DNA of 64,000 nucleotides from Brevibacterium album DSM 18261 (GTDB taxonomy: Bacteria; Actinomycetota; Actinomycetes; Actinomycetales; Brevibacteriaceae), in the NCBI RefSeq assembly GCF_000426445.1, contig NZ_AUFJ01000009.1:558001-622000 (forward strand), read 5' to 3'. Position 1 is the first letter of the stretch, and each line of letters starts with the position of its first letter. Position numbers and translations under genes: made by a program. Of the stretch, positions 23,734-31,922 are shown in pieces. The notes under the pieces were generated by a model, which was not told the origin of the DNA, made no database searches, and worked only from the letters and a program-made list of their open reading frames with translations.

Positions 23734-25365
23734 ATGATGCTCGATCTCATCCTCGACAACGCTCGCATCCGCACCTTCGACGAGGACAGGCCCGCAGCCC
23801 GCACGATGGGCGTGTGGAACGGCCGGATCGTGGGCTTCGACGAGGACGTCCGCGGCCTCAACGCGAAGCGCCGCCTCAATCTGGGCGATGCCGCGGTGCT
23901 GCCCGGCTTCAACGATGTGCACTGCCACACCGCCTGGTACGGGCTCACCCTCGCGAGCGTCGACTGCACAGCGCTGCCGGGCGGCCTGCCGGAGGTGTAC
24001 GCGAAGCTCGAGGCGGCCTCGGCGGCGGTGCCCTCCGGGGAGTGGATCAACGCGACGGGCTACGGCCACCGGGACTACGGCGGCGAATACCCGGACCTCG
24101 CCGTCCTCGACCGCATCACGGGTGACCGTCCGCTCTTCCTGCGCCAGCAGTCCGGGCACGCGGCGATCGTCAACACCGCGGCGATGCGCCTGGCCGGCAT
24201 CCTCGAGCCGGGCTTCCAGGACCCGCCGGGCGGGCACGTGGTCCGCGACCAGGACGGACGCCCCACCGGCCTCGTCGAGGAGACCGCCCAGGCCCTCGTG
24301 CAGGACCTCATCCGGCCGTACTCGCTCGAGACGCTCGTGGGCGCCCTCGACCTCGCGACCGCCCAGTACGCGCGGGAGGGGATCACGAGCTTCGGCGAAT
24401 GCGGTGTCTTCGCCGGCTGGATCGGCCACTCCCCCATCGAAGTCCACGCCTACCAGCTCGCACGCGAGCAGGGGCTGCTCCGCGCCCGCGCACAGCTCAT
24501 GCCGATGGCCGACGGGCTCCACGCGATCACGGCGCACAGCACGGACGGCTACGGGATCGGGCTGGACACGGGTGTGCGGACGGGGTTCGGCGACGAGCGG
24601 CTGAGCTTCGGACCCGTGAAGATCTTCATGGACGGGGCCATGAGCGGGGAGACCGCGGCGATGCGGGAGAACTACGCGGGCACCGACACCGCCGGCTACC
24701 TCCAGGACGATCCCGAGGTGCTCCGCCGGCTCACGCTCGAGGCCTATCGCTCGGGCTGGTCGGTGGCGGTGCACGCGATCGGCGATCTGGCCGTCGACCA
24801 TGCCGTCGCCAACATCGTCGAGGCGATCGACACCTATGGTCAGCGCACACTGCCCAACCGCATCGAACACGCCGCGATGGTCCACGACGAGCATCTGCCC
24901 ACCCTTGCGAGGTACGGCATCGCGGTGACGCCGCAGGCCGCATTCGCCCGCGACATCGGCGACGGGATGAACCGCTCCCTGGGCGAGGATCGCCGGCGGC
25001 TGCTCTACCGCGGGCGATCGTTCGTCGATGCCGGCATCATGCTGCCCGGCTCCTCGGACCGCCCGTGCGCGGACGGCACGGCGCTGCGCGGCATCCAGGC
25101 GTTCGTGGACCGCGCGACCGGGGGCGGGGATGTCATGGGCTCGGCAGCGGAGTGCCTGACGGCGGAGCAGGCGGTCGCCGCGTACACGAAGACCGCCGCC
25201 GAGGCCTCGGGCCACTCCTCCTTCAAGGGCACCCTCACGGCCGGGAAGGTCGCGGACCTGGTCGTCCTCGCCGATGATCCCGTCACCGCCGATCCCGCGC
25301 GCATCGGCGACATCGACGTGCTGGCGACCGCCGTGGGCGGGGAGTTCACGCACTGGGCCCTGTGA
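23734..25365 (+). CDS. YtcJ-like metal-dependent amidohydrolase
   Basis: 543 residues of the amidohydrolase-3 family. The metal-binding HxH is in FNDVHCHTAWYG, the later histidine ligands in VAVHAIGDLAVD and IEHAAMVHDE, and the final aspartate in LPGSSDRPCADG. The SSFKGTLTAGKVADLVVL end is typical. Members hydrolyse amide or formamide-like bonds of poorly known substrates. ATG 23734 has GAGAGT 6 nt upstream, which may be either a weak -10 of a leaderless mRNA or an SD-like stretch. It may act in one pathway with the ThDP enzyme gene before it. Confidence 0.85.
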   Translation: MMLDLILDNARIRTFDEDRPAARTMGVWNGRIVGFDEDVRGLNAKRRLNLGDAAVLPGFNDVHCHTAWYGLTLASVDCTALPGGLPEVYAKLEAASAAVPSGEWINATGYGHRDYGGEYPDLAVLDRITGDRPLFLRQQSGHAAIVNTAAMRLAGILEPGFQDPPGGHVVRDQDGRPTGLVEETAQALVQDLIRPYSLETLVGALDLATAQYAREGITSFGECGVFAGWIGHSPIEVHAYQLAREQGLLRARAQLMPMADGLHAITAHSTDGYGIGLDTGVRTGFGDERLSFGPVKIFMDGAMSGETAAMRENYAGTDTAGYLQDDPEVLRRLTLEAYRSGWSVAVHAIGDLAVDHAVANIVEAIDTYGQRTLPNRIEHAAMVHDEHLPTLARYGIAVTPQAAFARDIGDGMNRSLGEDRRRLLYRGRSFVDAGIMLPGSSDRPCADGTALRGIQAFVDRATGGGDVMGSAAECLTAEQAVAAYTKTAAEASGHSSFKGTLTAGKVADLVVLADDPVTADPARIGDIDVLATAVGGEFTHWAL

Positions 25366-25402
25366 CCTCGCAGGGAGTTGGGGAGGGCGCCTCGTCTTCG
25401 GC

Positions 25403-26224
25403 TCAGTTCGAGGCGGCGGCTCCTGCGGCGGCGCTGGCGGCCACCGCCGCGCCGATCGCCGCCTGCACCCCCGCGATCGCGGAGGCGACGGCCTTCCCGC
25501 CGGCAGCCGCCTCGGCGGGAAGCGCCTCCGCGATCTCCGCGATCCGCTTCTTCACCTGCCCGCGCCGCAGCCCGGCCGTCTCGATCTCGTCCCGGAGCAC
25601 GCGCGGTGCCGCACCGAGGCTGTCGAGGATGCTGAGGATGAGGGCGTCGCCGGGAGCCGTTCCAGAGCCGCCTGCTCCGGCGCCGCCCGCGCCTCCGATG
25701 CCCGCACCGCTGGTGTCAGCACCACCGGGGCCCTGGCCTCCGCGGTCCGGATCTCCCCCGCCTCTCAGCGCGGCGAGCAGCCGGGCACGGGTGTCCGCCT
25801 CCGGCTGCGGGTTCAGGGTGGGGTGCTTCTCGGGCACGAGGCCGAGCATGCGCTTCTCCACGACGTCCACGATCCCCTGCCGCACCAGGCCCTCGACGAT
25901 CGCCTGCCGCGGATTGAACCACGAGGCCGTCACGAGCGTGCTCACCGGTGTCGGCTTGCGCCCGGACAGCGCCTCGAGCCCGAATGCCAGCGGAGGCGCC
26001 TGGGCGCGCAGGGCCTCTCCCGCCGAGGCGCTGCCCGCCTCCGCCGCGAGGCTCACCTTCGCACTCCCCTGCCCCCACCGGCCGGGCTCCACGTCCACGC
26101 ATCCGGCCAGCGTGAGGTCCGCCAGCAGCCCCGCCGCCAGCCCGTAGTCGCGGTAGGAGACCCACGGCTCGGTGCCGCCCTCGTCCGTCGTGAGGAGCAG
26201 GAACAGGTCTTCGCAGATGAGCAT
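25403..26224 (-). CDS. GPP34 (GOLPH3-like) domain protein
   Basis: 273 residues. The opening LICEDLFLLLTTDEGG and YGLAAGLLADLTLAGCVDVE match the bacterial GPP34/GOLPH3 domain, known in eukaryotes to bind phosphatidylinositol-4-phosphate; bacterial roles are unclear. The C-terminal third includes a Gly/Ala-rich linker (residues ~160-195) and then helices ending in alternating Ala/Val. A GGGAGGA lies ~11 nt before ATG 26224. It is convergent with the amidohydrolase gene. Confidence 0.82.
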   Translation of the reverse strand: MLICEDLFLLLTTDEGGTEPWVSYRDYGLAAGLLADLTLAGCVDVEPGRWGQGSAKVSLAAEAGSASAGEALRAQAPPLAFGLEALSGRKPTPVSTLVTASWFNPRQAIVEGLVRQGIVDVVEKRMLGLVPEKHPTLNPQPEADTRARLLAALRGGGDPDRGGQGPGGADTSGAGIGGAGGAGAGGSGTAPGDALILSILDSLGAAPRVLRDEIETAGLRRGQVKKRIAEIAEALPAEAAAGGKAVASAIAGVQAAIGAAVAASAAAGAAASN

Positions 26225-26304
26225 CGCGGTTCACATCCTCCCGGCAGCGACCGACGCCGGTCGCGCCGGTCACTCGACAGCCTCTCATGTGAGGCGGCCG
26301 GACG

Positions 26305-26335
26305 GCACCCCTGCCGCACACTGCGGCAGGGGTGC
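26305..26335. terminator. 14-bp-stem hairpin terminator
   Basis: GCACCCCTGCCGCA (26305-26318) pairs perfectly with 26322-26335 across a 3-nt loop. It lies downstream of the antiporter gene (minus strand) and upstream of GPP34, so it most likely ends the antiporter transcript. Confidence 0.7.
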
Positions 26336-26424
26336 GACCGCTTCGCGTGGGAGGAGGCAGCCGGCGCAGGTATGGGCCTCGCGGCGGCAGGGTACGACCG
26401 ATTCGCACCGGAGGAGGCTGCCCG
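26323..26424. repeat. Diverged tandem duplication of ~40-60 bp
   Basis: GCGGCAGGGGTGCGACCG at 26323 recurs as GCGGCAGGGTACGACCG at 26384, and the following ~22 bp (through GAGGAGGC) are also similar. Period about 61 bp. No function is apparent. Confidence 0.55.
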
Positions 26425-26441
26425 TGCCGCTCCTCCCGCCC

Positions 26442-27671
26442 TCAGCCGCGGTGCCGGGCCCCATCCCCCTCCGCTGCGCCCCCGCGCACCAGCAGCCCCG
26501 CGAGCAGGGGGAAGACGAGCACTGTGAGGGCTCCGCCCGTGACCATGACGGAGGCGGTGACCGTGCTGATGAGGTCCGAGGACGCAGCGATCTGGGTGAC
26601 CGCCACGATGATGGGCAGGCCCGTCGCGGAATAGAGGCCCAGCGCCGCCTGCTCGCGCACGTCCGTGAGCCCCGAGTGCGTGTGCGTGAACCTCTCCCGG
26701 CAGAACACCACGAGCCCGCGCACCACGGCGATGACCGCCACGAAGCCCAGGAGCATGGGCCACTCGCTCAGCACCGCGCCCAGGTCGATGCCCATCCCGC
26801 TCGTGACGAAGAAGACGGGGATGAGGAGGCTGAAGCCCACGACCTCCACCTTGTGTGCGATCTCCGCACCGTGGTCCGGGGCGAGCGCGCCGAAGAGCAC
26901 GTTGAGCAGGAGGCCTGCGGCGAAGGCGCCCAGGGCGACGTCCAGGTCGAGGACCGCGGTGAGCAGCATGAGGGTGACGAGGACGAAGACCGTCAGGCGC
27001 AGGGTCGTCTGCATCGTCGTGTTCGAGGCGCCCACCACCGCACGGCCCAGGAGCGGGACGCGCCGGAGGAAGCGCGCGGGCATCGCCACCGTCACCACGG
27101 CGGCAGCGGCGAAGACGATGAGGACGAGCGCCGCCTGCCAGGTGCCGCGGCTGGACAGCAGCAGCGACATCGCGACGATGGGCAGCAGCTCACCCCAGGC
27201 GCCGTGGATCATGGTCGCCCGTCCCAGCGGCGAGCCCATCGCACCGGAGTCCTTGAGGATGGGCAGGAGCGTGCCCAGCGCCGTGGAGGTCGATGCGATG
27301 CCCAGCACGATCGCCACCCGCACCTCGCCCTGGGTGAGCAGGAGGCCCGCGGCCGTACCGAGCAGCGCGCAGATCACCCAGGTGAGCGCCGCGTGCCTCC
27401 CCTGCCGTCCGCGCATGTCCGCGGTGCTGACCTCGAAGCCGGCGAGGAGGAACAGGAAGCCCATGCCCAGCTCGCGCAGGAAGGCCACGGCCTCGGTCTG
27501 CTCCGCGAGCCCCAGCGCGTGCGGGCCCACGAGCACCCCGAAGGCGAGCAGCCACACCACATCCGGCACATGCCGGCGGACGATGAGGGCGCAGACGGGC
27601 GCGGCGGAGGCCGCGAGGACGATCCACCACACGGAGAGCAGGTTGTCGATGAGGAGGTGGCCTTCGTCCAT
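26442..27671 (-). CDS. Cation:proton antiporter (CPA2/KefB-like)
   Basis: 409 residues with about twelve hydrophobic segments and no cytosolic RCK domain. Family marks include FLLAGFEVSTADMRG, GIASTSTALGTLLPIL, and VFFVTSGMGIDLG. Such carriers exchange Na+ or K+ for protons. ATG 27671 is preceded at 7 nt by TAGCCT with no SD, suggesting a leaderless mRNA. It lies 50 bp downstream of nothing on its own strand except the aminotransferase gene, which ends at 27722, so the two may be read together despite the local promoter. Confidence 0.85.
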   Translation of the reverse strand: MDEGHLLIDNLLSVWWIVLAASAAPVCALIVRRHVPDVVWLLAFGVLVGPHALGLAEQTEAVAFLRELGMGFLFLLAGFEVSTADMRGRQGRHAALTWVICALLGTAAGLLLTQGEVRVAIVLGIASTSTALGTLLPILKDSGAMGSPLGRATMIHGAWGELLPIVAMSLLLSSRGTWQAALVLIVFAAAAVVTVAMPARFLRRVPLLGRAVVGASNTTMQTTLRLTVFVLVTLMLLTAVLDLDVALGAFAAGLLLNVLFGALAPDHGAEIAHKVEVVGFSLLIPVFFVTSGMGIDLGAVLSEWPMLLGFVAVIAVVRGLVVFCRERFTHTHSGLTDVREQAALGLYSATGLPIIVAVTQIAASSDLISTVTASVMVTGGALTVLVFPLLAGLLVRGGAAEGDGARHRG

Positions 27672-27721
27672 GGGAAGAAGGCTACCGCCCGGTCCGGCCC
27701 GGCTCAGCCGGGCCGGACGCC

Positions 27722-29071
27722 TCAGACCTCCGTCAGCACACGCTCGTACACGTCGAGGCCGGCGTTGAGCTCCTCGGCGGTGATGTTGAGCGGCGGCACG
27801 ATGTGGAGGCGGTTGAAGTTGACGAACGGGAGGATGCCGCCGGCCTTGAGCCTGCCCACCACCTCGTTCATCTCCGGGGAGGCGCCGCCGTAGGGTGCCA
27901 GCTCTTCGCGGGTCTCCTTGTCCTTCACCAGGTCGATCGCCCAGAACATGCCGGTGCCGCGCACCTCGCCCACGATCGACGACTTCTCCGCGATGGCGCA
28001 CAGACGCGGCCCCACGACCTCCTCGCCCAGCTTCGCGGCGTTCTCCACCATGCCCTCGTCCTCCATCGCGCTGATGGTCGCGACCGCCGAGGCGCAGGCC
28101 AGCGGGTGCCCCGAGTACGTGAGCCCGCCGGGGTAGGCGACGTCCGCGAAGGAGTCGTAGATCGCATCGCTGATCGCCACGCCGCCCAGCGGGATGTAGC
28201 CGGAGTTCACGCCCTTGGCGAAGGTCACGAGGTCGGGGACCACATCGAAGTGCTGGAAGGAGAACCACCGGCCGGACCGACCGAACCCGGCCATGACCTC
28301 GTCCGCGATGTAGACGATGCCGAACTCGTCGGCGAGCGCCCGCACACCCTGCATGTACTCCTTGGGCGGGATCATGATGCCCGCGGTGCCGGGGATCGAC
28401 TCGAGGATGATCGCGGCGATGGTCTCCGGCCCCTCGAGCTCGATGGTGCGGCGGAGGTGCTTCAGGGCGCGCTCGGTCTCCTCGGCCTCGGTGGTCGCGT
28501 CGAACTCCGAGCGGTAGAGGAACGGACCGAAGAAGTGGACCACTCCGGCATCGCCGAAGTCGTTGCGGAAGCGGCGCGGATCGCCGGTGATGTTGATCGC
28601 CTGCTCGGTGCCGCCGTGGTAGCTGCGGTAGCGGGAGAGGACCTTGCGCCGCCCGGTGTGCAGGCGCGCCATGCGGACGGCGTGCTCGACCGCATCGGCG
28701 CCGCCGTTGGTGAAGAAGATGTGGTTGAGGCTCTCCGGCAGGCGCTCGGAGATGAGGCGGGCGGCCTCGGAGCGCTGGTCGTTGGCGTGCGCCGGGTTGA
28801 TGGTGCACAGCACATCGGCCTGGTCCTTGATGGCCTGGACCACCTTGGGGTGCTGGTGGCCGATGTTCGTATTCACGAGCTGCGAGGAGAAGTCGAGGAA
28901 GGGACGTCCCTCGCCGTCGTAGACGTACGAGCCCTCGGCACGGGAGACCACCATGGGCGTGATCTGCTTCTGCGCCGACCACGAGTGGAACACGTGCGCA
29001 CGGTCCAGGTCGTAGGCGCGCTGCGACTCCGCGCGCAGCTGCTCGAGCTCTTCCTCGTTGAATTCCAGCAC
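27722..29071 (-). CDS. Class III aminotransferase (GABA/beta-alanine type)
   Basis: 449-residue PLP enzyme. It shows SYHGGTEQAINITG, IILESIPGTAGIMIPP, ADEVMAGFGRSGRWF (the DE pair that holds PLP) and VTFAKGVNSGYIPLGGV with the Schiff-base lysine. It would transfer an omega-amino group to a keto acid; the exact donor is unknown. GTG 29071 follows AAAGGA at 7-8 nt; an ATG nine codons upstream lacks an RBS. TATCCT at 29178-29173 is a plausible -10, giving a ~95-nt leader. Confidence 0.9.
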   Translation of the reverse strand: MLEFNEEELEQLRAESQRAYDLDRAHVFHSWSAQKQITPMVVSRAEGSYVYDGEGRPFLDFSSQLVNTNIGHQHPKVVQAIKDQADVLCTINPAHANDQRSEAARLISERLPESLNHIFFTNGGADAVEHAVRMARLHTGRRKVLSRYRSYHGGTEQAINITGDPRRFRNDFGDAGVVHFFGPFLYRSEFDATTEAEETERALKHLRRTIELEGPETIAAIILESIPGTAGIMIPPKEYMQGVRALADEFGIVYIADEVMAGFGRSGRWFSFQHFDVVPDLVTFAKGVNSGYIPLGGVAISDAIYDSFADVAYPGGLTYSGHPLACASAVATISAMEDEGMVENAAKLGEEVVGPRLCAIAEKSSIVGEVRGTGMFWAIDLVKDKETREELAPYGGASPEMNEVVGRLKAGGILPFVNFNRLHIVPPLNITAEELNAGLDVYERVLTEV

Positions 29072-29282
29072 TGCGATTTCCTTTCTGGTCTGCGGCATGG
29101 TGCACTGCGACGGATGCCCTGACGGGACTCCGGCGCGCTGTCGCCTGCGCACAGGGGTTCTGGGATGGCCCCAGGATAGGCCCGCCCCTGAGGCGAAAGC
29201 ACATCTCCGACACGATCCGGGACGGCCCGGGATTCCGCGAGGTGCGCTCTCTGCCGGCGGGGCGGGCGGATAGGCTCGGAGG

Positions 29283-29912
29283 ATGGCCCCGACGCAGCAG
29301 TACCGGACGCTCCTGGAACCCGCGGAGGCGGAGATCGAGATCAAGCACTCCCGCTTCCTCGGCCTCATCGCCCCGGTCGCCGCCGAGGAGGAGGCGCGGG
29401 CGCTCATCGCCGAGCGGCGCTCGGCCCACCCCAAGGCCCGTCATCACTGCACGGCCTTCGTCCTCGGTCCGGATGCGCGCACGCGCCGCTTCAGCGACGA
29501 CGGCGAACCGGCCGGCACGGCGGGCGCTCCCATCCTCGATGTGCTCACGGGCCGGGAGCTCACGTATGCCCTGTGCGTCGTGACGCGGTATTTCGGCGGC
29601 ACCCTGCTGGGCGCGGGCGGGCTGGTGCGCGCGTACGGCGAGGCGGCCTCGGCGGCGGCGAATGCGGCCCGGACGGTGACGTTCGCCGAACGCACACCTC
29701 TGCGCATGACGGTCGACTACGCGCTGGCCGCCGCCCTCGAGCGCGCGGCGCGGGCGGCCGGCTGGGGCGCCGAGGCCGAGTACGGGGCAGAGGTGGACCT
29801 CACCCTCCTCGTGCCCTCGGACGAGTTGGATGCGGGCCTGCGCACCGTCGCGGATGTGAGCGCGGGCAGCGCCGGGGCCACCGCCGGCGAGAGCGTATGG
29901 GTGCCGACCTGA
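29283..29912 (+). CDS. yigZ: YigZ/IMPACT-family protein
   Basis: 209 residues. The N-terminal UPF0029 (Impact) domain has IKHSRFLGLIAPV, ARHHCTAFVLG, FSDDGEPAGTAGAPIL and VVTRYFGGTLLGAGGLVRAYGEAA, all strong family signatures, and a smaller C-terminal DUF1949 domain follows. Bacterial YigZ is proposed to bind nucleic acids or affect translation, but its role is unproven. TAGGCT (29271-29276) lies 6 nt ahead of ATG 29283, so the message is likely leaderless; the GGAGG between them is too near to act as SD. Confidence 0.92.
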   Translation: MAPTQQYRTLLEPAEAEIEIKHSRFLGLIAPVAAEEEARALIAERRSAHPKARHHCTAFVLGPDARTRRFSDDGEPAGTAGAPILDVLTGRELTYALCVVTRYFGGTLLGAGGLVRAYGEAASAAANAARTVTFAERTPLRMTVDYALAAALERAARAAGWGAEAEYGAEVDLTLLVPSDELDAGLRTVADVSAGSAGATAGESVWVPT

Positions 29913-29932
29913 GCCGTGCCGGGCCCCGCCCC

Positions 29933-30430
29933 TCAGTCGAGGTTGGCGATCCTCGCGACGGTGGCGTTCGTGATCATGACGAGGTCCGTGGGGCGCAGCT
30001 CGATCTCGAGGCCGCGGCGGCCGGCGGAGACGAAGACGGTGGAGTGCTCGAGCGCGGACTCGTCGATGCAGAGGGGAAGCGAGGCCCGCTGGCCCACGGG
30101 GCTGATGCCGCCGGTGACGTAGCCGGTGCGGCGCTCGGCCTCGGCGATGCCCGCGAGCACCGCCTTCTTGCCGCCCGCAGCCGAGGCGAGGGCCTTGAGG
30201 TCCAGCTGCCCCGAGACGGGCACGAGCGCATTGACCGGAGCTGAGTCGACGAGGATGTGAAGGGTCTTGAGGACACGCGGCGGTTCGATGCCCAGCTTCT
30301 CACAGGCTTCACTGCCGTACCGGCGGGCAGCGGGATCGTGCTCGAACTCGTGCACGGAGAATTCTACGCCTGCGAGGCTGAGCACCCGGATTGCCGGAGT
30401 GGCTGCAGCGACCTTGGTTTGACGGGACAT
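29933..30430 (-). CDS. ybaK: YbaK/EbsC-type aminoacyl-tRNA deacylase
   Basis: 165 residues. Matches the Cys-tRNA(Pro) deacylase YbaK: KTLHILVDSAPVNALVPVSGQLDLKALA includes the conserved K in KTLH, and GYVTGGISPVGQ is the GXXXP-type loop. It clears mischarged Cys-tRNA(Pro) in trans. ATG 30430 is used; TATCGT lies 9 nt upstream, implying a very short leader. It converges on yigZ with a 20-bp gap. Confidence 0.9.
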   Translation of the reverse strand: MSRQTKVAAATPAIRVLSLAGVEFSVHEFEHDPAARRYGSEACEKLGIEPPRVLKTLHILVDSAPVNALVPVSGQLDLKALASAAGGKKAVLAGIAEAERRTGYVTGGISPVGQRASLPLCIDESALEHSTVFVSAGRRGLEIELRPTDLVMITNATVARIANLD

Positions 30431-30685
30431 GATGCCGACACGATACGAGATTCCCCGACGACGCGCGAAATCTGCGACCCGGCCCGTCACGGACGCAGGC
30501 ATGCCCCGGGGCCGCGCGCACCCGGGCGCTCCCGCCCTCACCAGCACTCAAGGGCTCCTGTGCTCTCACCGGCCACGCGCGGTGAGCTCCCTCACGCAGA
30601 GGTGCGGCTCGTGTGCGCGCCCGGCGATGCGCACGCGGCCGCGCGCCGGCGCAGACGGAAGGCGAGCCGCATCGTCGGCACCGCC

Positions 30686-31045
30686 TCACCCCCAGCCGAG
30701 CTCGTGGAGCCGATCCTCCTCGATCCCGTAGTGATGGGCGATCTCGTGGACGATGGTCACGAGGATCTCCTCCCGCAGGTGCTCGCGATCCTCGGCGTAG
30801 GCGATGAGCGGGTGCTTGAAGAGCGTGATCGTGTCGGGCGGGACGAAGCTGAAGGCACCGGAATCGCGCTCTGTGAGCGGCACGCCGTCGTAGATGCCCA
30901 GCAGCTCCGGGGTCTCCGGCGGCGGATCGTCCTGCACGAAGAAGGCGACGTTGTCCGCGTATTCGAGCACGCCGGCGGGCACGTCCTCCAGGGCCTCGTC
31001 CACGAGGAGGTCGAACTCCGCGTCGCTGATCTCACCGTGCTCCAT
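30686..31045 (-). CDS. Zincin-like metallopeptidase family protein (DUF1025)
   Basis: 119 residues with VTIVHEIAHHYGIEEDRL, i.e. an HExxH zinc site followed by histidine, and the family's FVPPDTITLFKHPL region. These small zincin-like proteins are widespread in actinobacteria; proteolysis has not been generally shown. ATG 31045 is chosen because TAGACT (31058-31053) sits 7 nt upstream, a leaderless arrangement; the frame extends further upstream without conservation. The 255 bp between this gene and ybaK (30431-30685) hold no feature I can support. Confidence 0.82.
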   Translation of the reverse strand: MEHGEISDAEFDLLVDEALEDVPAGVLEYADNVAFFVQDDPPPETPELLGIYDGVPLTERDSGAFSFVPPDTITLFKHPLIAYAEDREHLREEILVTIVHEIAHHYGIEEDRLHELGWG

Positions 31046-31101
31046 GCCATGAAGTCTACTGAGGAGCCGGAGGCCGGTGAGGAGGATCACGCGGGGAGGC
31101 T

Positions 31102-31131
31102 TTGCGTTCCGCAGAACCGCTGGGCTAAGCT
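31102..31131 (+). promoter_or_regulatory. Putative tRNA-cluster promoter
   Basis: TTGCGT (31102-31107), an 18-bp spacer and TAAGCT (31126-31131) place the predicted start near 31138, about 30 nt before tRNA-Glu. Confidence 0.5.
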
Positions 31132-31169
31132 TACGGAGGTCGAAAGCCGTCCCGGCGGCGGACTGCTGG

Positions 31170-31242
<73 letters not shown>

Positions 31243-31285
31243 CGTGTACGATGGGTGCTCGCACTCGTCAGGCACAACAGAATAT

Positions 31286-31359
31286 GGCCCTGTGGCGCAG
31301 TTGGTTAGCGCGCCGCCCTGTCACGGCGGAGGTCGCGGGTTCGAGTCCCGTCAGGGTCG
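31286..31359 (+). tRNA. tRNA-Asp (GTC)
   Basis: 74 nt. Acceptor GGCCCTG pairs with CAGGGTC, anticodon stem CCGCC/GGCGG with loop CTGTCAC gives GTC, T-arm GCGGG-TTCGAGT-CCCGT. CCA is not encoded. A near-identical but 5'-damaged copy lies at 31598-31671. Confidence 0.97.
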
Positions 31360-31445
31360 CGGAGCATGGAAGGTCTTCCTCGGAAGCCCTTCCGCCCCTC
31401 ACGGGGAGGCTCACGCGCTGGAGAGAGTCCAGCACAAATGAATAT

Positions 31446-31518
31446 GGCTCTGTAGCTCAGTTGGTAGAGCGTTCGACTGAAAATCGAAAGGTCACCGGAT
31501 CGACGCCGGTCGGAGCCA
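31446..31518 (+). tRNA. tRNA-Phe (GAA)
   Basis: 73 nt. Acceptor GGCTCTG/CGGAGCC, anticodon stem TTCGA/TCGAA with loop CTGAAAA gives GAA. The T-loop reads ATCGACG, so its first base is A rather than the usual T; I believe this variant exists in related actinobacterial tRNA-Phe genes but cannot check it here. Confidence 0.95.
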
Positions 31519-31528
31519 CGCACAGATT

Positions 31529-31549
31529 CCCCCGGGATGCCGGGGGTTT
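31529..31549 (+). terminator. Intrinsic terminator after tRNA-Phe
   Basis: CCCCCGG (31529-31535), 4-nt loop, CCGGGGG (31540-31546), then TTT. One of the few hairpins here followed by a T-tract. Confidence 0.75.
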
Positions 31550-31597
31550 CTCGTGTCGCACGGAAGATCCTGGCATCCCGTCCGTGCAGCGAACCAC

Positions 31598-31671
31598 AAC
31601 ACTGTGGCGCAGTTGGTTAGCGCGCCGCCCTGTCACGGCGGAGGTCGCGGGTTCGAGTCCCGTCAGGGTCG
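31598..31671 (+). pseudogene. Pseudo-tRNA-Asp, 5' acceptor strand lost
   Basis: From 31602 the sequence is identical to tRNA-Asp (31290-31359), but the first four acceptor bases GGCC are missing and replaced by AACA, leaving A-C and A-G mismatches in the acceptor stem. Both copies are preceded by CACAACA; the intact gene then has GAATATGGCC, which is absent here. A 10-bp deletion in a duplicated tRNA-Asp explains this exactly. It lies beyond the terminator after tRNA-Phe. Confidence 0.8.
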
Positions 31672-31691
31672 CAGCGGAGATGCCGCATCGA

Positions 31692-31729
31692 GAGGCGCCC
31701 CGTTCTTCCGCGGAAGAACGGGGCGCCTC
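31692..31729. terminator. 38-bp perfect palindrome
   Basis: GAGGCGCCCCGTTCTTCC (31692-31709), GC, and its complement up to 31729 form a perfect palindrome just after the pseudo-tRNA. It probably ends transcription of this tRNA region. Confidence 0.7.
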
Positions 31730-31802
31730 GTGCATTCACGTCTCGTTCCGGTCACGGCATCGGCACACTTCCGTCATCCTTGAGAACACAATGACCAGAG
31801 GC

Positions 31803-31831
31803 ACGACAGCCTCCCCCGGTCGATCTATCCT
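31803..31831 (+). promoter_or_regulatory. Putative promoter of the surface-protein gene
   Basis: ACGACA (31803-31808), 17-bp spacer, TATCCT (31826-31831); predicted leader about 85 nt. Confidence 0.5.
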
Positions 31832-31922
31832 CGAAGCACAGCGGACCACCTCCACCGGGACGCAGCTCCAGCCCGGCCGAGCGCCGCACCGGCACGGTCC
31901 GCCGTCGCGGAAGGGCAGAGCG

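Noticed and set aside
23641-25353. 570-codon open frame on the minus strand opposite the amidohydrolase gene
   Set aside because: It is a GC-rich shadow of a well-conserved gene; its product has biased composition and no motifs.
27672-29447. Long minus-strand frame joined to the antiporter gene
   Set aside because: This part is out of frame with the clear aminotransferase gene on the same DNA; the antiporter starts at 27671.
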